From Actinomycetota bacterium (GTDB taxonomy: Bacteria; Actinomycetota; Acidimicrobiia; Acidimicrobiales; Ilumatobacteraceae): 16,902 bases of DNA. Under the pieces are notes generated by a model, which searched no databases, was not told the DNA's origin, and saw nothing but the letters and a program-made list of their open reading frames with translations. How positions within the stretch are numbered: the first letter of the stretch is position 1; each line of letters begins with the position of its first letter. The stretch spans positions 1-16,902 of the forward strand of contig SYEA01000022.1 in the NCBI GenBank assembly GCA_005800965.1, read 5' to 3'. Position numbers and translations under genes: made by a program. Positions 1 through 7,072 of the stretch are shown here, piece after piece.

Positions 1-1431
1 GTACGGATACACCGGGTACTTCTCGGGTGTCAACCATTCACTGGATGACATTTGGTAGATGCGATCCACCACACGGTTGAGGCCCACCATCTGCGACAGC
101 TTCGCGTATGCACAGTTGATGGAAAGCCAGGTCATTCGACGCAGCGATCCAACCGGTTCGCTCACACCATTTGTCACCACGAACGGTTCGTCGATGTTCT
201 CCGGGTTGGGCAGAGTGCACGGCAATGTGCCGTCGATGAAGTCGTCTGCTTCGACACCTGCCTCCAGTGCAGCCGCGAGGATGAACATCTTCACACTTGA
301 GCCCGTTTGCCTGCGGCGCATCGCAAGGTTGACCTCATTCACCCCTGCTTTGAACGGCTTGCCGCCAACCATTGCCCGAATCGCACCAGTTGCGTTATCA
401 ATGGTCACGAGAGCGGCTTGGGCGTTCACGCTGTTTTCGGGCATCAAAGTGACTGCCTCATCTGCAGATGCCTGCACATTGCGGTCAAGCGTGGTGTAAA
501 TGCGCAAACCGCCGCGAAACAATTTGGCGTAGCGCTCTTGATACGTCACACCAAGAATGGTGGTCTGATTCAGCAAGTAGTCCTTCACTAATTCGGTGAA
601 GTGCGTGCGCTGCACGGGTTCATCCGGGCGACTGCGCACGCCGGTTGGCAATACGGCAGCGGCCCGCCGAACGATTTCGTCATCAGTGAGTGTGATCAGG
701 CCGTCTGCGCGCACCCGCTGCAAAGCGGTTACGAATCGTGCCAGCGACAACGAGCGGTTGTTGATTGGGTCATACGACGATGGCGCCTGCACCATGCCCA
801 CCAAGAACGTGCCCTCTTCAACCGTCAGGTCGGAAATATTCTTGCCAAAGTAGACCTCGGCAGCAGCCTTGATGCCGTAGGCGTTGTAGCCATAAAAGTT
901 GGTGTTGAACCATCGTTCAAGAATTTGGTCTTTCGATAACTGTCGCTCCAACAAAATCGCGTAGCGCATCTGGAGCAACTTGTACCGGCCATCACGCGGC
1001 AAAGTGGCCAGCAACTCGTTTTTTACGACCTGTTGAGTGATCGTCGAAGCACCGCCCGAAGCACCGTCATTGATGTTGGTGATTATTTGTCGCCCCACGG
1101 CACGCAAGTCGACCCCTCGGTGTTGCATAAAGCTGCGATCCTCGATGGCTAGTAGCGCCGCAACAACGTGGGCAGGAATCTCGTCGATGAGCGCCTGCTG
1201 GCTGTTCTCGGCTTGAAACACGCCGAGCTGGCGACCATTGGCGTCGATCAAGACGCTGCGCTCAGCCAAACCCGTGAAGCCACCCACCTCGTAGAGGGAG
1301 ATGGGAACCTCATCGTGAGCGTTCAACATGCCCCAGACGCGCGGGGCCATTCCAACAACCAAAGCCGAGAGCAGCAGTGCCGACAACAGCACAGCGACTA
1401 CCAGTCGCAACGACCACATTGCTAGACGCAC
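1..1431 (-). CDS. Class A penicillin-binding protein (glycosyltransferase/transpeptidase), C-terminus cut by window edge
   Basis: Bifunctional peptidoglycan synthase: polymerises lipid II and crosslinks stem peptides at the outer face of the membrane. The first 477 residues are present. A short cytoplasmic N-terminus is followed by one hydrophobic helix (about residues 9-31), the GT51 glycosyltransferase domain (EDRSFMQHRG at 97-106 with the catalytic Glu; GGASTITQQ at 126-134; later ERQLSKDQILERW and YFGK), and the start of the transpeptidase domain with SSVK (378-381; family SxxK) and SIN (437-439; family SxN). The KTG motif and the rest of the domain lie beyond base 1. The residue normally Pro in RQPGSS is Thr here. 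I chose GTG at 1431 because a TAGCGT -10 box lies 9 nt upstream; an in-frame ATG at 1419 is the alternative. It diverges from the LLM oxidoreductase across only 33 bp. The family assignment is firm; the exact PBP paralogue is not determinable. Confidence 0.95.
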   Translation of the reverse strand, partial: MRLAMWSLRLVVAVLLSALLLSALVVGMAPRVWGMLNAHDEVPISLYEVGGFTGLAERSVLIDANGRQLGVFQAENSQQALIDEIPAHVVAALLAIEDRSFMQHRGVDLRAVGRQIITNINDGASGGASTITQQVVKNELLATLPRDGRYKLLQMRYAILLERQLSKDQILERWFNTNFYGYNAYGIKAAAEVYFGKNISDLTVEEGTFLVGMVQAPSSYDPINNRSLSLARFVTALQRVRADGLITLTDDEIVRRAAAVLPTGVRSRPDEPVQRTHFTELVKDYLLNQTTILGVTYQERYAKLFRGGLRIYTTLDRNVQASADEAVTLMPENSVNAQAALVTIDNATGAIRAMVGGKPFKAGVNEVNLAMRRRQTGSSVKMFILAAALEAGVEADDFIDGTLPCTLPNPENIDEPFVVTNGVSEPVGSLRRMTWLSINCAYAKLSQMVGLNRVVDRIYQMSSSEWLTPEKYPVYPY

Positions 1432-1440
1432 GTGCCCTGC

Positions 1441-1446
1441 ACGCTA
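1441..1446 (-). promoter_or_regulatory. Predicted -10 box (TAGCGT) of the PBP gene
   Basis: On the minus strand TAGCGT is followed by 9 nt and then GTG at 1431, giving an almost leaderless transcript. The TAG of this box is also the in-frame stop that limits upstream extension of the PBP reading frame. No convincing -35 is visible. Confidence 0.5.
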
Positions 1447-1451
1447 CTTGC

Positions 1452-1457
1452 TACTCT
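1452..1457 (+). promoter_or_regulatory. Predicted -10 box (TACTCT) of the LLM oxidoreductase, leaderless
   Basis: TACTCT is followed by 7 nt and GTG at 1465, which would put transcription start at or next to the start codon. It lies 5 bp from the oppositely directed -10 box of the PBP gene, so the two promoters sit back to back. Confidence 0.55.
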
Positions 1458-1464
1458 CTCGCAG

Positions 1465-2403
1465 GTGACCAATCATCGACCTTTCCGCTTTGGCGTTCAA
1501 GCATCCACCGCCCCATCTGGCAAAGCCTGGGCCGATCTCGCGCGGCGCACCGAAGACCTCGGTTATGCGGTGCTCACGATGCCCGACCACTTCACCGATC
1601 AACTAGCGCCAGTTCCGGCGATGACCGTCGCAGCACAGGTGACACAGAATTTGCGTGTGTGTGCGCTCGTGTTTGACAACGACTACAAGCACCCAGTGGT
1701 GCTCGCCAAAGAACTTGCCACCATGGACGTCCTCTCCGACGGCCGAATCGACATCGGGATTGGTGCCGGCTGGATGCGCACCGACTACGACCAGGCGGGC
1801 ATGCAATACGACACGCCTGGCGTGCGCATCGATCGCTTCGTCGAGGGCCTCAAGGTGATTCGCGGCTGCATGGCCGATGGCGCCTTTTCATTCACGGGCA
1901 CGCACTACAACATCACCGAATACAACGGTCTTCCAAAACCTCTGCAGCGTCCGTGCCCGCCTATTTTGATCGGTGCAGGCGGCAAACGCATGCTCGGCAT
2001 TGCTGCTCGCGAGGCCGACATCGTGGGCATCAACCCGTCACTAGCGCCCGGCGCAGTCGGCCCCGAGGTCATCGCCGACATGTCTTCTCAGGCAGTTTCA
2101 GAAAAGGTTGCCATCGTGCGCGAAAAAGCCGGGGCGCGATTCAGCGACATCGAATTGAACATCCGTACGTTCCTCGTCAACGTCACCGACGACGGCAAGT
2201 CTGCTCGCGAGAAGCTCGCCACAGGAATGGGTGTGGATGCCGCGTTGATTCATGACTCGCCGTTCGCGCTCATCGGACCACCAAACGAGTTGATTGAAAC
2301 CTTGATTGCACGTCGAGAGAAATTCGGTTTGTCGTATGTGATCGTGGGCGGCGACGATGTTGAGTCGTTTGCGCCGGTGGTTGCGGCACTCGCCGGCAAA
2401 TAA
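1465..2403 (+). CDS. LLM-class F420-dependent oxidoreductase
   Basis: Luciferase-like (bacterial luciferase fold) TIM-barrel oxidoreductase of 312 aa. The overall pattern, an FRFGVQ start, GRIDIGIGAGW (93-103) and PPILIGAGGKRML (175-187), fits the actinobacterial F420 subfamily often named after MSMEG_2516. Such enzymes transfer hydride between coenzyme F420 and a small-molecule substrate in the cytoplasm; the substrate here is unknown. I prefer GTG at 1465 over GTG at 1432: it gives the usual few residues before the first beta strand, and TACTCT stands 7 nt upstream. The longer start would run across the PBP promoter. It ends at TAA with no base between it and the stop of the convergent saccharopine-dehydrogenase-like gene. 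F420 rather than FMN use is inferred from family resemblance. Confidence 0.9.
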   Translation: MTNHRPFRFGVQASTAPSGKAWADLARRTEDLGYAVLTMPDHFTDQLAPVPAMTVAAQVTQNLRVCALVFDNDYKHPVVLAKELATMDVLSDGRIDIGIGAGWMRTDYDQAGMQYDTPGVRIDRFVEGLKVIRGCMADGAFSFTGTHYNITEYNGLPKPLQRPCPPILIGAGGKRMLGIAAREADIVGINPSLAPGAVGPEVIADMSSQAVSEKVAIVREKAGARFSDIELNIRTFLVNVTDDGKSAREKLATGMGVDAALIHDSPFALIGPPNELIETLIARREKFGLSYVIVGGDDVESFAPVVAALAGK

Positions 2404-3696
2404 CTACGCGCCAGGAACGATGGCGCGCCGCAGCGGGCGATCCCATCCACGTTGTCCGGTGGACTTGGGGCTTGGCCACAGACGCGGCCCCATCTCCACC
2501 ATGCCGTGGTGAGTGTTGTAATCGCCGAGCAAGTTGAGAAATGGCACAGCGTCGAACGCATCGGCACCGCGCACACCGACACCTTTCCATGCACCAGTAG
2601 CGAGCAGTTCCAGCGCCACCACTGGGCAAATGGCGGTTTGCCACAGCACGGCTTGCGAGCCGTATTCACGCATGGTGGTCTCGTTGTCGGCCACGTGATA
2701 CAAATACACCTCGCGCGGCTCGCCATACGACGTGCCCTTCACCCACGTGCCGGCACATGTGCGCCCGTGCATGAGATGGCCGAGTTTTGCCGGGTTGGGA
2801 AGCACGGCAGCCAACACGTCGCGGGGTGCCACCGAAGCCTCGCCAACACGGATTTTTTCGGTGCTGTCGAGGCCGAGGTACGCGAACGTCTTCAACCAGT
2901 CGATGAACTCGGCACCGAGTGAATACTTAAAGGTCACACGGTTGCACTCGATTTCACGTGGGATGAGCAGCACTTCTTCGTGCTCGACATTTACGCACTC
3001 ATACGCACCAATGCCGGCCGGGAAGTGGAACACCTCGGGCTCGCTGAAGATTTCGGTGGTGAAAAGACCCCGCGACTTTTCCCACACGATTGGCGGGTTC
3101 AAGCATTCTTCGATGGTGGTCCAAATAGAGAACGTTGGCGCAAAATCAAAACCGTCAATCGACAAGTTCGAGCCATCACGCACACCAATTTCGTCGATGG
3201 TGTCAAACAGATGATCGGCTGCGTATCGTGCGAACACGTTAGAGAGCCCGGGTTCCACACCCATGCCGACGAGCGCGAGCAAGCCACGGTCGCGCCACTG
3301 GGGGTCAGCTGCCAACTGGGCGGCACCCAGCGGCTCGCCCACCTCGTTGTACGGGTTGGTGACGTGTGGTTTGGACAGATTCATGGCCATGTCCACGTAG
3401 GTGCAACCAGCCTCAAAGGCTGCTGCAAAAATGGGGTCGTTCAGGCGCGGGTCACACGCATTGACGATGATGTCGATCTTGTGCGCCCTGGCCAACGCCA
3501 CCAGCTCGTCTTTGTTGTTGGCATCCACCTTGGCCGTCGAGAAGCGGTCCGGGTTGTCCAAATTTTTCAGGGCATCGACGCAACGCTGCTCGTTGATATC
3601 GGCCAGTACGAAGACGTCAAAAAATGTACGGGACTCGGCAATTGAGGCCATACTTGCCCCTACTCCGCCGGCACCAACGACGAGAATGCGACTCAC
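2404..3696 (-). CDS. Saccharopine dehydrogenase family protein
   Basis: 430-aa NAD(P)-binding oxidoreductase. The N-terminal Rossmann fold has GAGGVG at residues 8-13, an acidic residue (Asp33) after beta 2, and NACDPRLNDPIFAAAF typical of Saccharop_dh_N. GMGVEPGLSNVFARYAADHLF opens the C-terminal catalytic domain. Members include saccharopine reductases and carboxynorspermidine/homospermidine-type synthases, which reductively join an amino acid or amine to a carbonyl partner. Length fits that group, but I cannot name the substrate; a polyamine or lysine-related role is only a possibility. The start is GTG 3696, supported by an AAGGA Shine-Dalgarno 9 nt upstream. It is the only gene here headed by a long structured leader, suggesting regulation unlike its neighbours. 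It ends in TAG abutting the LLM gene. Confidence 0.88.
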   Translation of the reverse strand: MSRILVVGAGGVGASMASIAESRTFFDVFVLADINEQRCVDALKNLDNPDRFSTAKVDANNKDELVALARAHKIDIIVNACDPRLNDPIFAAAFEAGCTYVDMAMNLSKPHVTNPYNEVGEPLGAAQLAADPQWRDRGLLALVGMGVEPGLSNVFARYAADHLFDTIDEIGVRDGSNLSIDGFDFAPTFSIWTTIEECLNPPIVWEKSRGLFTTEIFSEPEVFHFPAGIGAYECVNVEHEEVLLIPREIECNRVTFKYSLGAEFIDWLKTFAYLGLDSTEKIRVGEASVAPRDVLAAVLPNPAKLGHLMHGRTCAGTWVKGTSYGEPREVYLYHVADNETTMREYGSQAVLWQTAICPVVALELLATGAWKGVGVRGADAFDAVPFLNLLGDYNTHHGMVEMGPRLWPSPKSTGQRGWDRPLRRAIVPGA

Positions 3697-3705
3697 GAGT
3701 GGGGT

Positions 3706-3710
3706 TCCTT
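3706..3710 (-). promoter_or_regulatory. Shine-Dalgarno (AAGGA) of the saccharopine-dehydrogenase-like gene
   Basis: AAGGA on the minus strand lies 9 nt before GTG 3696. It is notable because most other transcription-unit heads in the window appear leaderless and lack such a site. Confidence 0.6.
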
Positions 3711-3718
3711 ACAGACAG

Positions 3719-3736
3719 CGGATGCGATGGCATCCG
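3719..3736 (-). promoter_or_regulatory. Perfect 7-bp stem-loop in the leader of the saccharopine-dehydrogenase-like gene
   Basis: CGGATGC, a 4-nt GATG loop and GCATCCG form a perfect inverted repeat. In the mRNA it would fold 8 nt upstream of the Shine-Dalgarno. It is not followed by a U-run, so it is not a standard intrinsic terminator of the upstream cupin. It could be a leader hairpin affecting translation or mRNA stability, or a DNA operator half-site pair. Confidence 0.45.
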
Positions 3737-3745
3737 AGAACCCTC

Positions 3746-3751
3746 AGGCTA
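3746..3751 (-). promoter_or_regulatory. Possible -10 box (TAGCCT) of the saccharopine-dehydrogenase-like gene
   Basis: Same hexamer as the box before rmlA. It would start a leader of about 40 nt containing the hairpin and the Shine-Dalgarno. It is supported only by its sequence and by its placement 2 bp from the 12-bp palindrome; no -35 is obvious. Confidence 0.3.
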
Positions 3752-3753
3752 CC

Positions 3754-3765
3754 TGCACATGTGCA
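3754..3765. promoter_or_regulatory. 12-bp perfect palindrome TGCACATGTGCA, candidate operator
   Basis: The palindrome sits 2 bp upstream of the proposed TAGCCT -10 box of the saccharopine-dehydrogenase-like gene, in the spacer where a repressor dimer would block RNA polymerase. No regulator gene is adjacent, so the binding protein is unknown. Confidence 0.4.
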
Positions 3766-3796
3766 TCACATCACCATCTGCATAGCGCCATCTCAT

Positions 3797-3831
3797 CACA
3801 GCGGAGCGCCGACTAGCACAGCGAAGCGCCG
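3797..3831. repeat. Two direct repeats of CACAGCG(G/A)AGCGCCG, 20 bp apart
   Basis: Copies at 3797-3811 and 3817-3831 differ at one base and are in phase at 20 bp (about two helical turns). They lie just downstream of the cupin stop in the largest gene-free stretch (3697-3853). Apart from these repeats, the palindrome and the leader hairpin, I see no gene in that stretch. Confidence 0.5.
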
Positions 3832-3853
3832 TATCAGAAAAATGGCGCAATCG

Positions 3854-4249
3854 TTACGTTTCACTCGGAAAGCAGTAGGTGATCTCGCTGAATTTGTCTT
3901 TCGCAAATACGTACAGCAACCGCAACGGTTCGTCACCCACGTTGTACGCGACGTGTTCTGCATTCGGCGGAATCCACACAGCATCACCGACTCGCAGTGC
4001 ATACGTTTCGCCGTCGACCACCACTTCGCCTGTGCCCGAGATGATGTAGTACACCTCGGCAGGTTCGTGCGTATGACCGCGGGCTGGCCGCCCGGCACCA
4101 ACTGGCACCTCGGCAATGCCTACGACCATTTCTTTGGTGGGCATCGTGTCTCCACCAACCAACTCCCACCATTGCACCCTGCCGCGGGTGGTGCTATTCC
4201 ACTCGTGTTGCGGCACGTCTTGCACTCGTTTAATGATCGGCACTGCCAC
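3854..4249 (-). CDS. Single-domain cupin protein
   Basis: 131-aa small beta-barrel protein. Cupin motif 1 is complete: GHTHEPAEVYYIISG (58-72) with metal ligands His59, His61 and Glu65. Motif 2 is GDAVWIPPNAEHVAYN (88-103) with His99. Such proteins bind a divalent metal and act as dioxygenases, isomerases or ligand sensors; with no fused partner domain, the activity cannot be named. The start is set at GTG 4249, the fourth codon of a slightly longer frame from GTG 4258, because TACGGT lies exactly 7 nt upstream of it and would overlap the coding region of the longer version. It is divergent from the SDR/kinase pair and upstream of, but probably not cotranscribed with, the saccharopine-dehydrogenase-like gene. 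Stop TAA. Confidence 0.85.
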   Translation of the reverse strand: MAVPIIKRVQDVPQHEWNSTTRGRVQWWELVGGDTMPTKEMVVGIAEVPVGAGRPARGHTHEPAEVYYIISGTGEVVVDGETYALRVGDAVWIPPNAEHVAYNVGDEPLRLLYVFAKDKFSEITYCFPSET

Positions 4250-4256
4250 AACTGCC

Positions 4257-4262
4257 ACCGTA
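4257..4262 (-). promoter_or_regulatory. Predicted -10 box (TACGGT) of the cupin gene, leaderless
   Basis: TACGGT, 7 nt, then GTG 4249 on the minus strand. This spacing decides the cupin start in favour of 4249. The divergent SDR box begins 13 bp away. Confidence 0.5.
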
Positions 4263-4274
4263 GCGAGTAGTGAC

Positions 4275-4280
4275 TACCAT
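4275..4280 (+). promoter_or_regulatory. Predicted -10 box (TACCAT) of the SDR gene, leaderless
   Basis: TACCAT is followed by 6 nt and ATG 4287. No Shine-Dalgarno precedes the ATG. Confidence 0.55.
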
Positions 4281-4286
4281 CTGGAC

Positions 4287-5072
4287 ATGGACCTCAACGG
4301 TGCGCGAGTTCTCGTCACTGGCGCCTCAAGGGGCATCGGCGAAGCCATTGCACGCGAGGCAGCCAGCCGCGGTGCCAAGGTCATCGGTGTGGCGCGCAGC
4401 GCAGGTGCGCTCAACGACATAATGCAAGCAATCAACGGTGTCGCCTACCCATGTGACTTGTCCGAGGCAGTGCAACGCAACGACCTCATTGGCCGGCTCG
4501 AAGCCGTTCACGGCGCAATCGACGTGGTGGTCAACAATGCTGGTGTTGACGACACAAAAATGTTTGCTCAAGCCTCGGCACTTGATGTTGAGCGTGTCAT
4601 CACACTCAACCAGGTGGTGCCAATCGAGTTAATGCGCCAGGCCGTACCGCTCATGCGTTCACGCGGGCGCGGACACGTGGTGAACATCTCGTCGCTTGCA
4701 GCAGCAGGCGGGTTTGCGGGCATGACGTTGTACTGCTCGTCAAAGGCCGGGCTGTCAGGCTTTCATCGCGTGTTACGTCACGAACTGAAAGGATCGCCCG
4801 TCGGGCTGAGCCTCGTAGAAATTGGCCCGATTCCCACGGACATGCTGGCGAATGTAAAAAATGTGCGGGCCGCCGAGCGAATGTTCAACCGACTGCGCCG
4901 TTTGCAGTTGTTGCCCGAGGTGTCACGCGAACGAGTCGCTCGAGCGGTGTGTGACGCAATCAAAAACGACACCGCAAACGTGTGTCTGCCCAAGCGCGCC
5001 AAGATCTACCCGATCTTGGTGGGGTTACCGCAGCGCATCGTGAACCTCATCACGTCAGACATCAAGCGCTAG
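4287..5072 (+). CDS. Short-chain dehydrogenase/reductase
   Basis: 261-aa classical SDR, a cytoplasmic NAD(P)-dependent oxidoreductase acting on an alcohol/carbonyl substrate. Visible are the nucleotide-binding TGASRGIG (11-18), NNAG (83-86), and the catalytic residues Ser136, Tyr149 and Lys153 (YCSSK). Arg37 after beta 2, with no acidic residue there, suggests NADP(H) preference. The C-terminal part is basic and rich in hydrophobic residues (AERMFNRLRRLQLLP, YPILVGLPQRIVNLI), as seen in SDRs that handle lipophilic substrates or associate with membranes, but no clear transmembrane helix is evident. ATG 4287 is chosen by its TACCAT box and by the usual short lead to beta 1. The PfkB-type kinase follows after 14 nt. 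The substrate is unknown. Confidence 0.92.
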   Translation: MDLNGARVLVTGASRGIGEAIAREAASRGAKVIGVARSAGALNDIMQAINGVAYPCDLSEAVQRNDLIGRLEAVHGAIDVVVNNAGVDDTKMFAQASALDVERVITLNQVVPIELMRQAVPLMRSRGRGHVVNISSLAAAGGFAGMTLYCSSKAGLSGFHRVLRHELKGSPVGLSLVEIGPIPTDMLANVKNVRAAERMFNRLRRLQLLPEVSRERVARAVCDAIKNDTANVCLPKRAKIYPILVGLPQRIVNLITSDIKR

Positions 5073-5073
5073 A

Positions 5074-5079
5074 TAGCGT
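5074..5079 (+). promoter_or_regulatory. Possible -10 box (TAGCGT) of the PfkB-type kinase
   Basis: TAGCGT begins 1 nt after the SDR stop and is 7 nt before GTG 5087. The kinase could therefore have its own leaderless promoter as well as read-through from the SDR. An AGAGG purine run inside the spacer could alternatively act as a weak Shine-Dalgarno. Confidence 0.4.
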
Positions 5080-5086
5080 AAGAGGC

Positions 5087-6013
5087 GTGAGCCTGTGCGT
5101 CGTTGGCGATTTTGCGTGGGATGTGCTCATCCGCACCAACAACGAAGTGTTGAAAGGTGGCGACTCGTTCGGCGAAGTGCTTTTGCACCCCGGCGGTAGT
5201 GCCGCCAACGTTGCCGTGTGGGCGCGTCGATGCGGCATCGATACTCACTTCATCGGCAAAATTGGCCGCGATCGCCTGGGCGACCTAGCCCGCGAAGACC
5301 TAGAACGTGAAGGGGTCATACACCACTTCATCCAGACCGACGCCCACCTCACCGGCAGCGTGGCGGTATTCGTTGATCAAACCGGTGAGCGCAGCATGGT
5401 GTCGGGTCGTGGCGCCGACTTTTTCTTGTTGCCCCAAGAACTCCCCAAGTCGGTAATTAACCGAGCCGACTATCTACACCTCACGGCCTGGTCATTTTTT
5501 ACCGACCCACCCCGCACTGCCGCCCGGTTCGCTGCCGAAATTGCACGGGCCAGCAACAAGTTGATCTCTTTTGACCCTGCGTCATTCCAGATGATCGAGC
5601 AGATGGGTGTCGCAACCTTCTGGTCGTACATCAAAGATCTGGGAATCAAGGTGTTCTTGCCCAACTACGAAGAAGGTCGGGTGCTCACCAATCTGCTCGA
5701 GCCCGCCGACATCGCCGCAGCCCTCGCCACTCAGCTCACCGACGCCACGATCATTCTCAAACTGGATGCCGACGGCGCGCTCGTGCACCACAACGGCATG
5801 CAGACGGTGATTGCACCGGCCACCAACAACCTGGTTGATGCCACCGGTGCCGGCGACTCGTTTGCTGGTGCTTACCTCGCACATTTCGCCAAGCACGCCA
5901 ACGTCGTTGAAGCAGCCCAGTTCGCCACGCGTATCGCTGCCTGGGTCATCGAACACATTGGCGCTCGCCCAGGATCCGATGCAACACTTGGTCGAGTAAT
6001 CGCCGCCAACTAG
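5087..6013 (+). CDS. PfkB-family carbohydrate kinase
   Basis: 308-aa ribokinase-fold sugar kinase. It carries the N-terminal substrate motif GGSAANVAVWARRCG (36-50), where PfkB signature 1 lies, and the C-terminal signature VDATGAGDSFAGAYLA with the catalytic base Asp257 and the anion hole GAGD (254-257). Such enzymes phosphorylate a sugar, nucleoside or similar hydroxyl with ATP in the cytoplasm. GERSMVSGRGA (about 104-114) resembles 2-keto-3-deoxygluconate/ribokinase-like members, but I would not choose a substrate. GTG 5087 gives the normal start just before beta 1 (LCVVGDFAWD). It lies 14 nt after the SDR and may be cotranscribed with it. Its TAG stop shares the palindrome CTAG with the stop of the convergent lipocalin-like gene. 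Confidence 0.92.
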   Translation: MSLCVVGDFAWDVLIRTNNEVLKGGDSFGEVLLHPGGSAANVAVWARRCGIDTHFIGKIGRDRLGDLAREDLEREGVIHHFIQTDAHLTGSVAVFVDQTGERSMVSGRGADFFLLPQELPKSVINRADYLHLTAWSFFTDPPRTAARFAAEIARASNKLISFDPASFQMIEQMGVATFWSYIKDLGIKVFLPNYEEGRVLTNLLEPADIAAALATQLTDATIILKLDADGALVHHNGMQTVIAPATNNLVDATGAGDSFAGAYLAHFAKHANVVEAAQFATRIAAWVIEHIGARPGSDATLGRVIAAN

Positions 6014-7065
6014 GCGCGTTGATCTTCTCCGGGGGTAAGGCCATCGGGCGGCAAGCGCTCACCTCGGGCGAGTGGAAAATACTTGTGATGCCACGCACCT
6101 GTGACTTCATAAATTGCCGTGCCACGCTGGCCGTCACTCGTAGTGACCAACATTTCACTCAGGCCACCGCCAAGTGAGTTTGATTTCCCCGGGTTGAACG
6201 CGTCGTACCGCTGTGCCCAGCGCCCTGTGGCATCCACGCTCATCTCGCGGCCATTTTCGAGAACGAACAACACTTGGCCTGCCAACCCATGCACGTTCTC
6301 GCCATGGCGCTCGTACGACGTTGCCTTGTTTGCGGCATCAAGCCAATTCAAGTCATGGCGAAACTCGCGAACAGCCACGGGTTCTCCCCCGTCGCTGGGC
6401 GAAAAACATCCGTCGGTGTAGATGCGCGCACCATTCGGCAACTCCCAACACCACACTGCAAGCATTCCTTCTGGCACGTGAATCGCCAACCACATCCACA
6501 TCGGGCAGCGATAGTGCGTGCGAATTCCCCACGAGTGGTCTCGCTGGCCCCACCAATTGTCAATCTGTTTGGTTTCGCCCTTGTGGGTTACGGTGCCGTT
6601 GTACCAGCCACTTTGAAACATGTGCGACTGATCCCAGACCACTTCGTGACCGGCTTTCATCGTGCCGCGACGCAGTTGATACGGCTGCACGCGGGCGGTG
6701 TAGGTGATGTCCATTGCTAGAGGCGACTTGTCGGTGGCATCAACCCGCAGATGCACCCGCTTGCGTGGCTCGATTACTTCGATATGTACTGGGCCCACAT
6801 TCCAGTCGTCTTGGTCACCGTCAACATGACGAGTGTGACGCGCAAAAATCGGCGTGGTACCCCAGCGACCCAACTGGAGCGAATCCATTTCTTTACGGCT
6901 CGGAAAGTTGGCCAGCGTGAGAATGCACACGTCACCCAACTGATCCGTTGGATGCATGATGAAAAACAGGCTTTCGCGCCAGTCGTTGTGATGTAAGACC
7001 GTGTTGCGAAAAGGTTCAGGAATCTGGTGGCCGAAGCGTTCGTCGGCAGAGTCATAGCGAGCCAT
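6010..7065 (-). CDS. Uncharacterised lipocalin-like (AttH/CrtC-type beta-barrel) protein
   Basis: 351-aa protein dominated by beta-strand patterns and very rich in Trp, His and Asp. The most conserved-looking feature is WWGQRDHSWGIR at 171-182, which resembles the core of AttH/hydroxyneurosporene-synthase-like lipocalin-fold proteins; members bind or modify hydrophobic substrates. No signal peptide or membrane helix is visible. I assign family resemblance only; an enzymatic role is not shown. It is the last gene of a minus-strand unit: the ATG at 7065 is 7 nt after the stop of the phosphotransferase-like gene, so the two are almost certainly cotranscribed. An upstream in-frame extension would lie inside that neighbour and was rejected. 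It ends in TAG overlapping the kinase stop by 4 bases. Confidence 0.75.
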   Translation of the reverse strand: MARYDSADERFGHQIPEPFRNTVLHHNDWRESLFFIMHPTDQLGDVCILTLANFPSRKEMDSLQLGRWGTTPIFARHTRHVDGDQDDWNVGPVHIEVIEPRKRVHLRVDATDKSPLAMDITYTARVQPYQLRRGTMKAGHEVVWDQSHMFQSGWYNGTVTHKGETKQIDNWWGQRDHSWGIRTHYRCPMWMWLAIHVPEGMLAVWCWELPNGARIYTDGCFSPSDGGEPVAVREFRHDLNWLDAANKATSYERHGENVHGLAGQVLFVLENGREMSVDATGRWAQRYDAFNPGKSNSLGGGLSEMLVTTSDGQRGTAIYEVTGAWHHKYFPLARGERLPPDGLTPGEDQRA

Positions 7066-7072
7066 GGTGCTC

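Noticed and set aside
1432..1464. GTG 1432 as start of the LLM oxidoreductase
   Set aside because: The added residues do not resemble the family, and the segment contains the predicted -10 boxes of both divergent genes.
3401..4270. Long plus-strand open frame (289 codons) spanning the saccharopine-dehydrogenase-like start, the intergenic region and the cupin
   Set aside because: Its translation has no recognisable motifs, is rich in His/Arg/Thr as antisense frames of GC-rich genes usually are, and it lies opposite two genes with clear family motifs.
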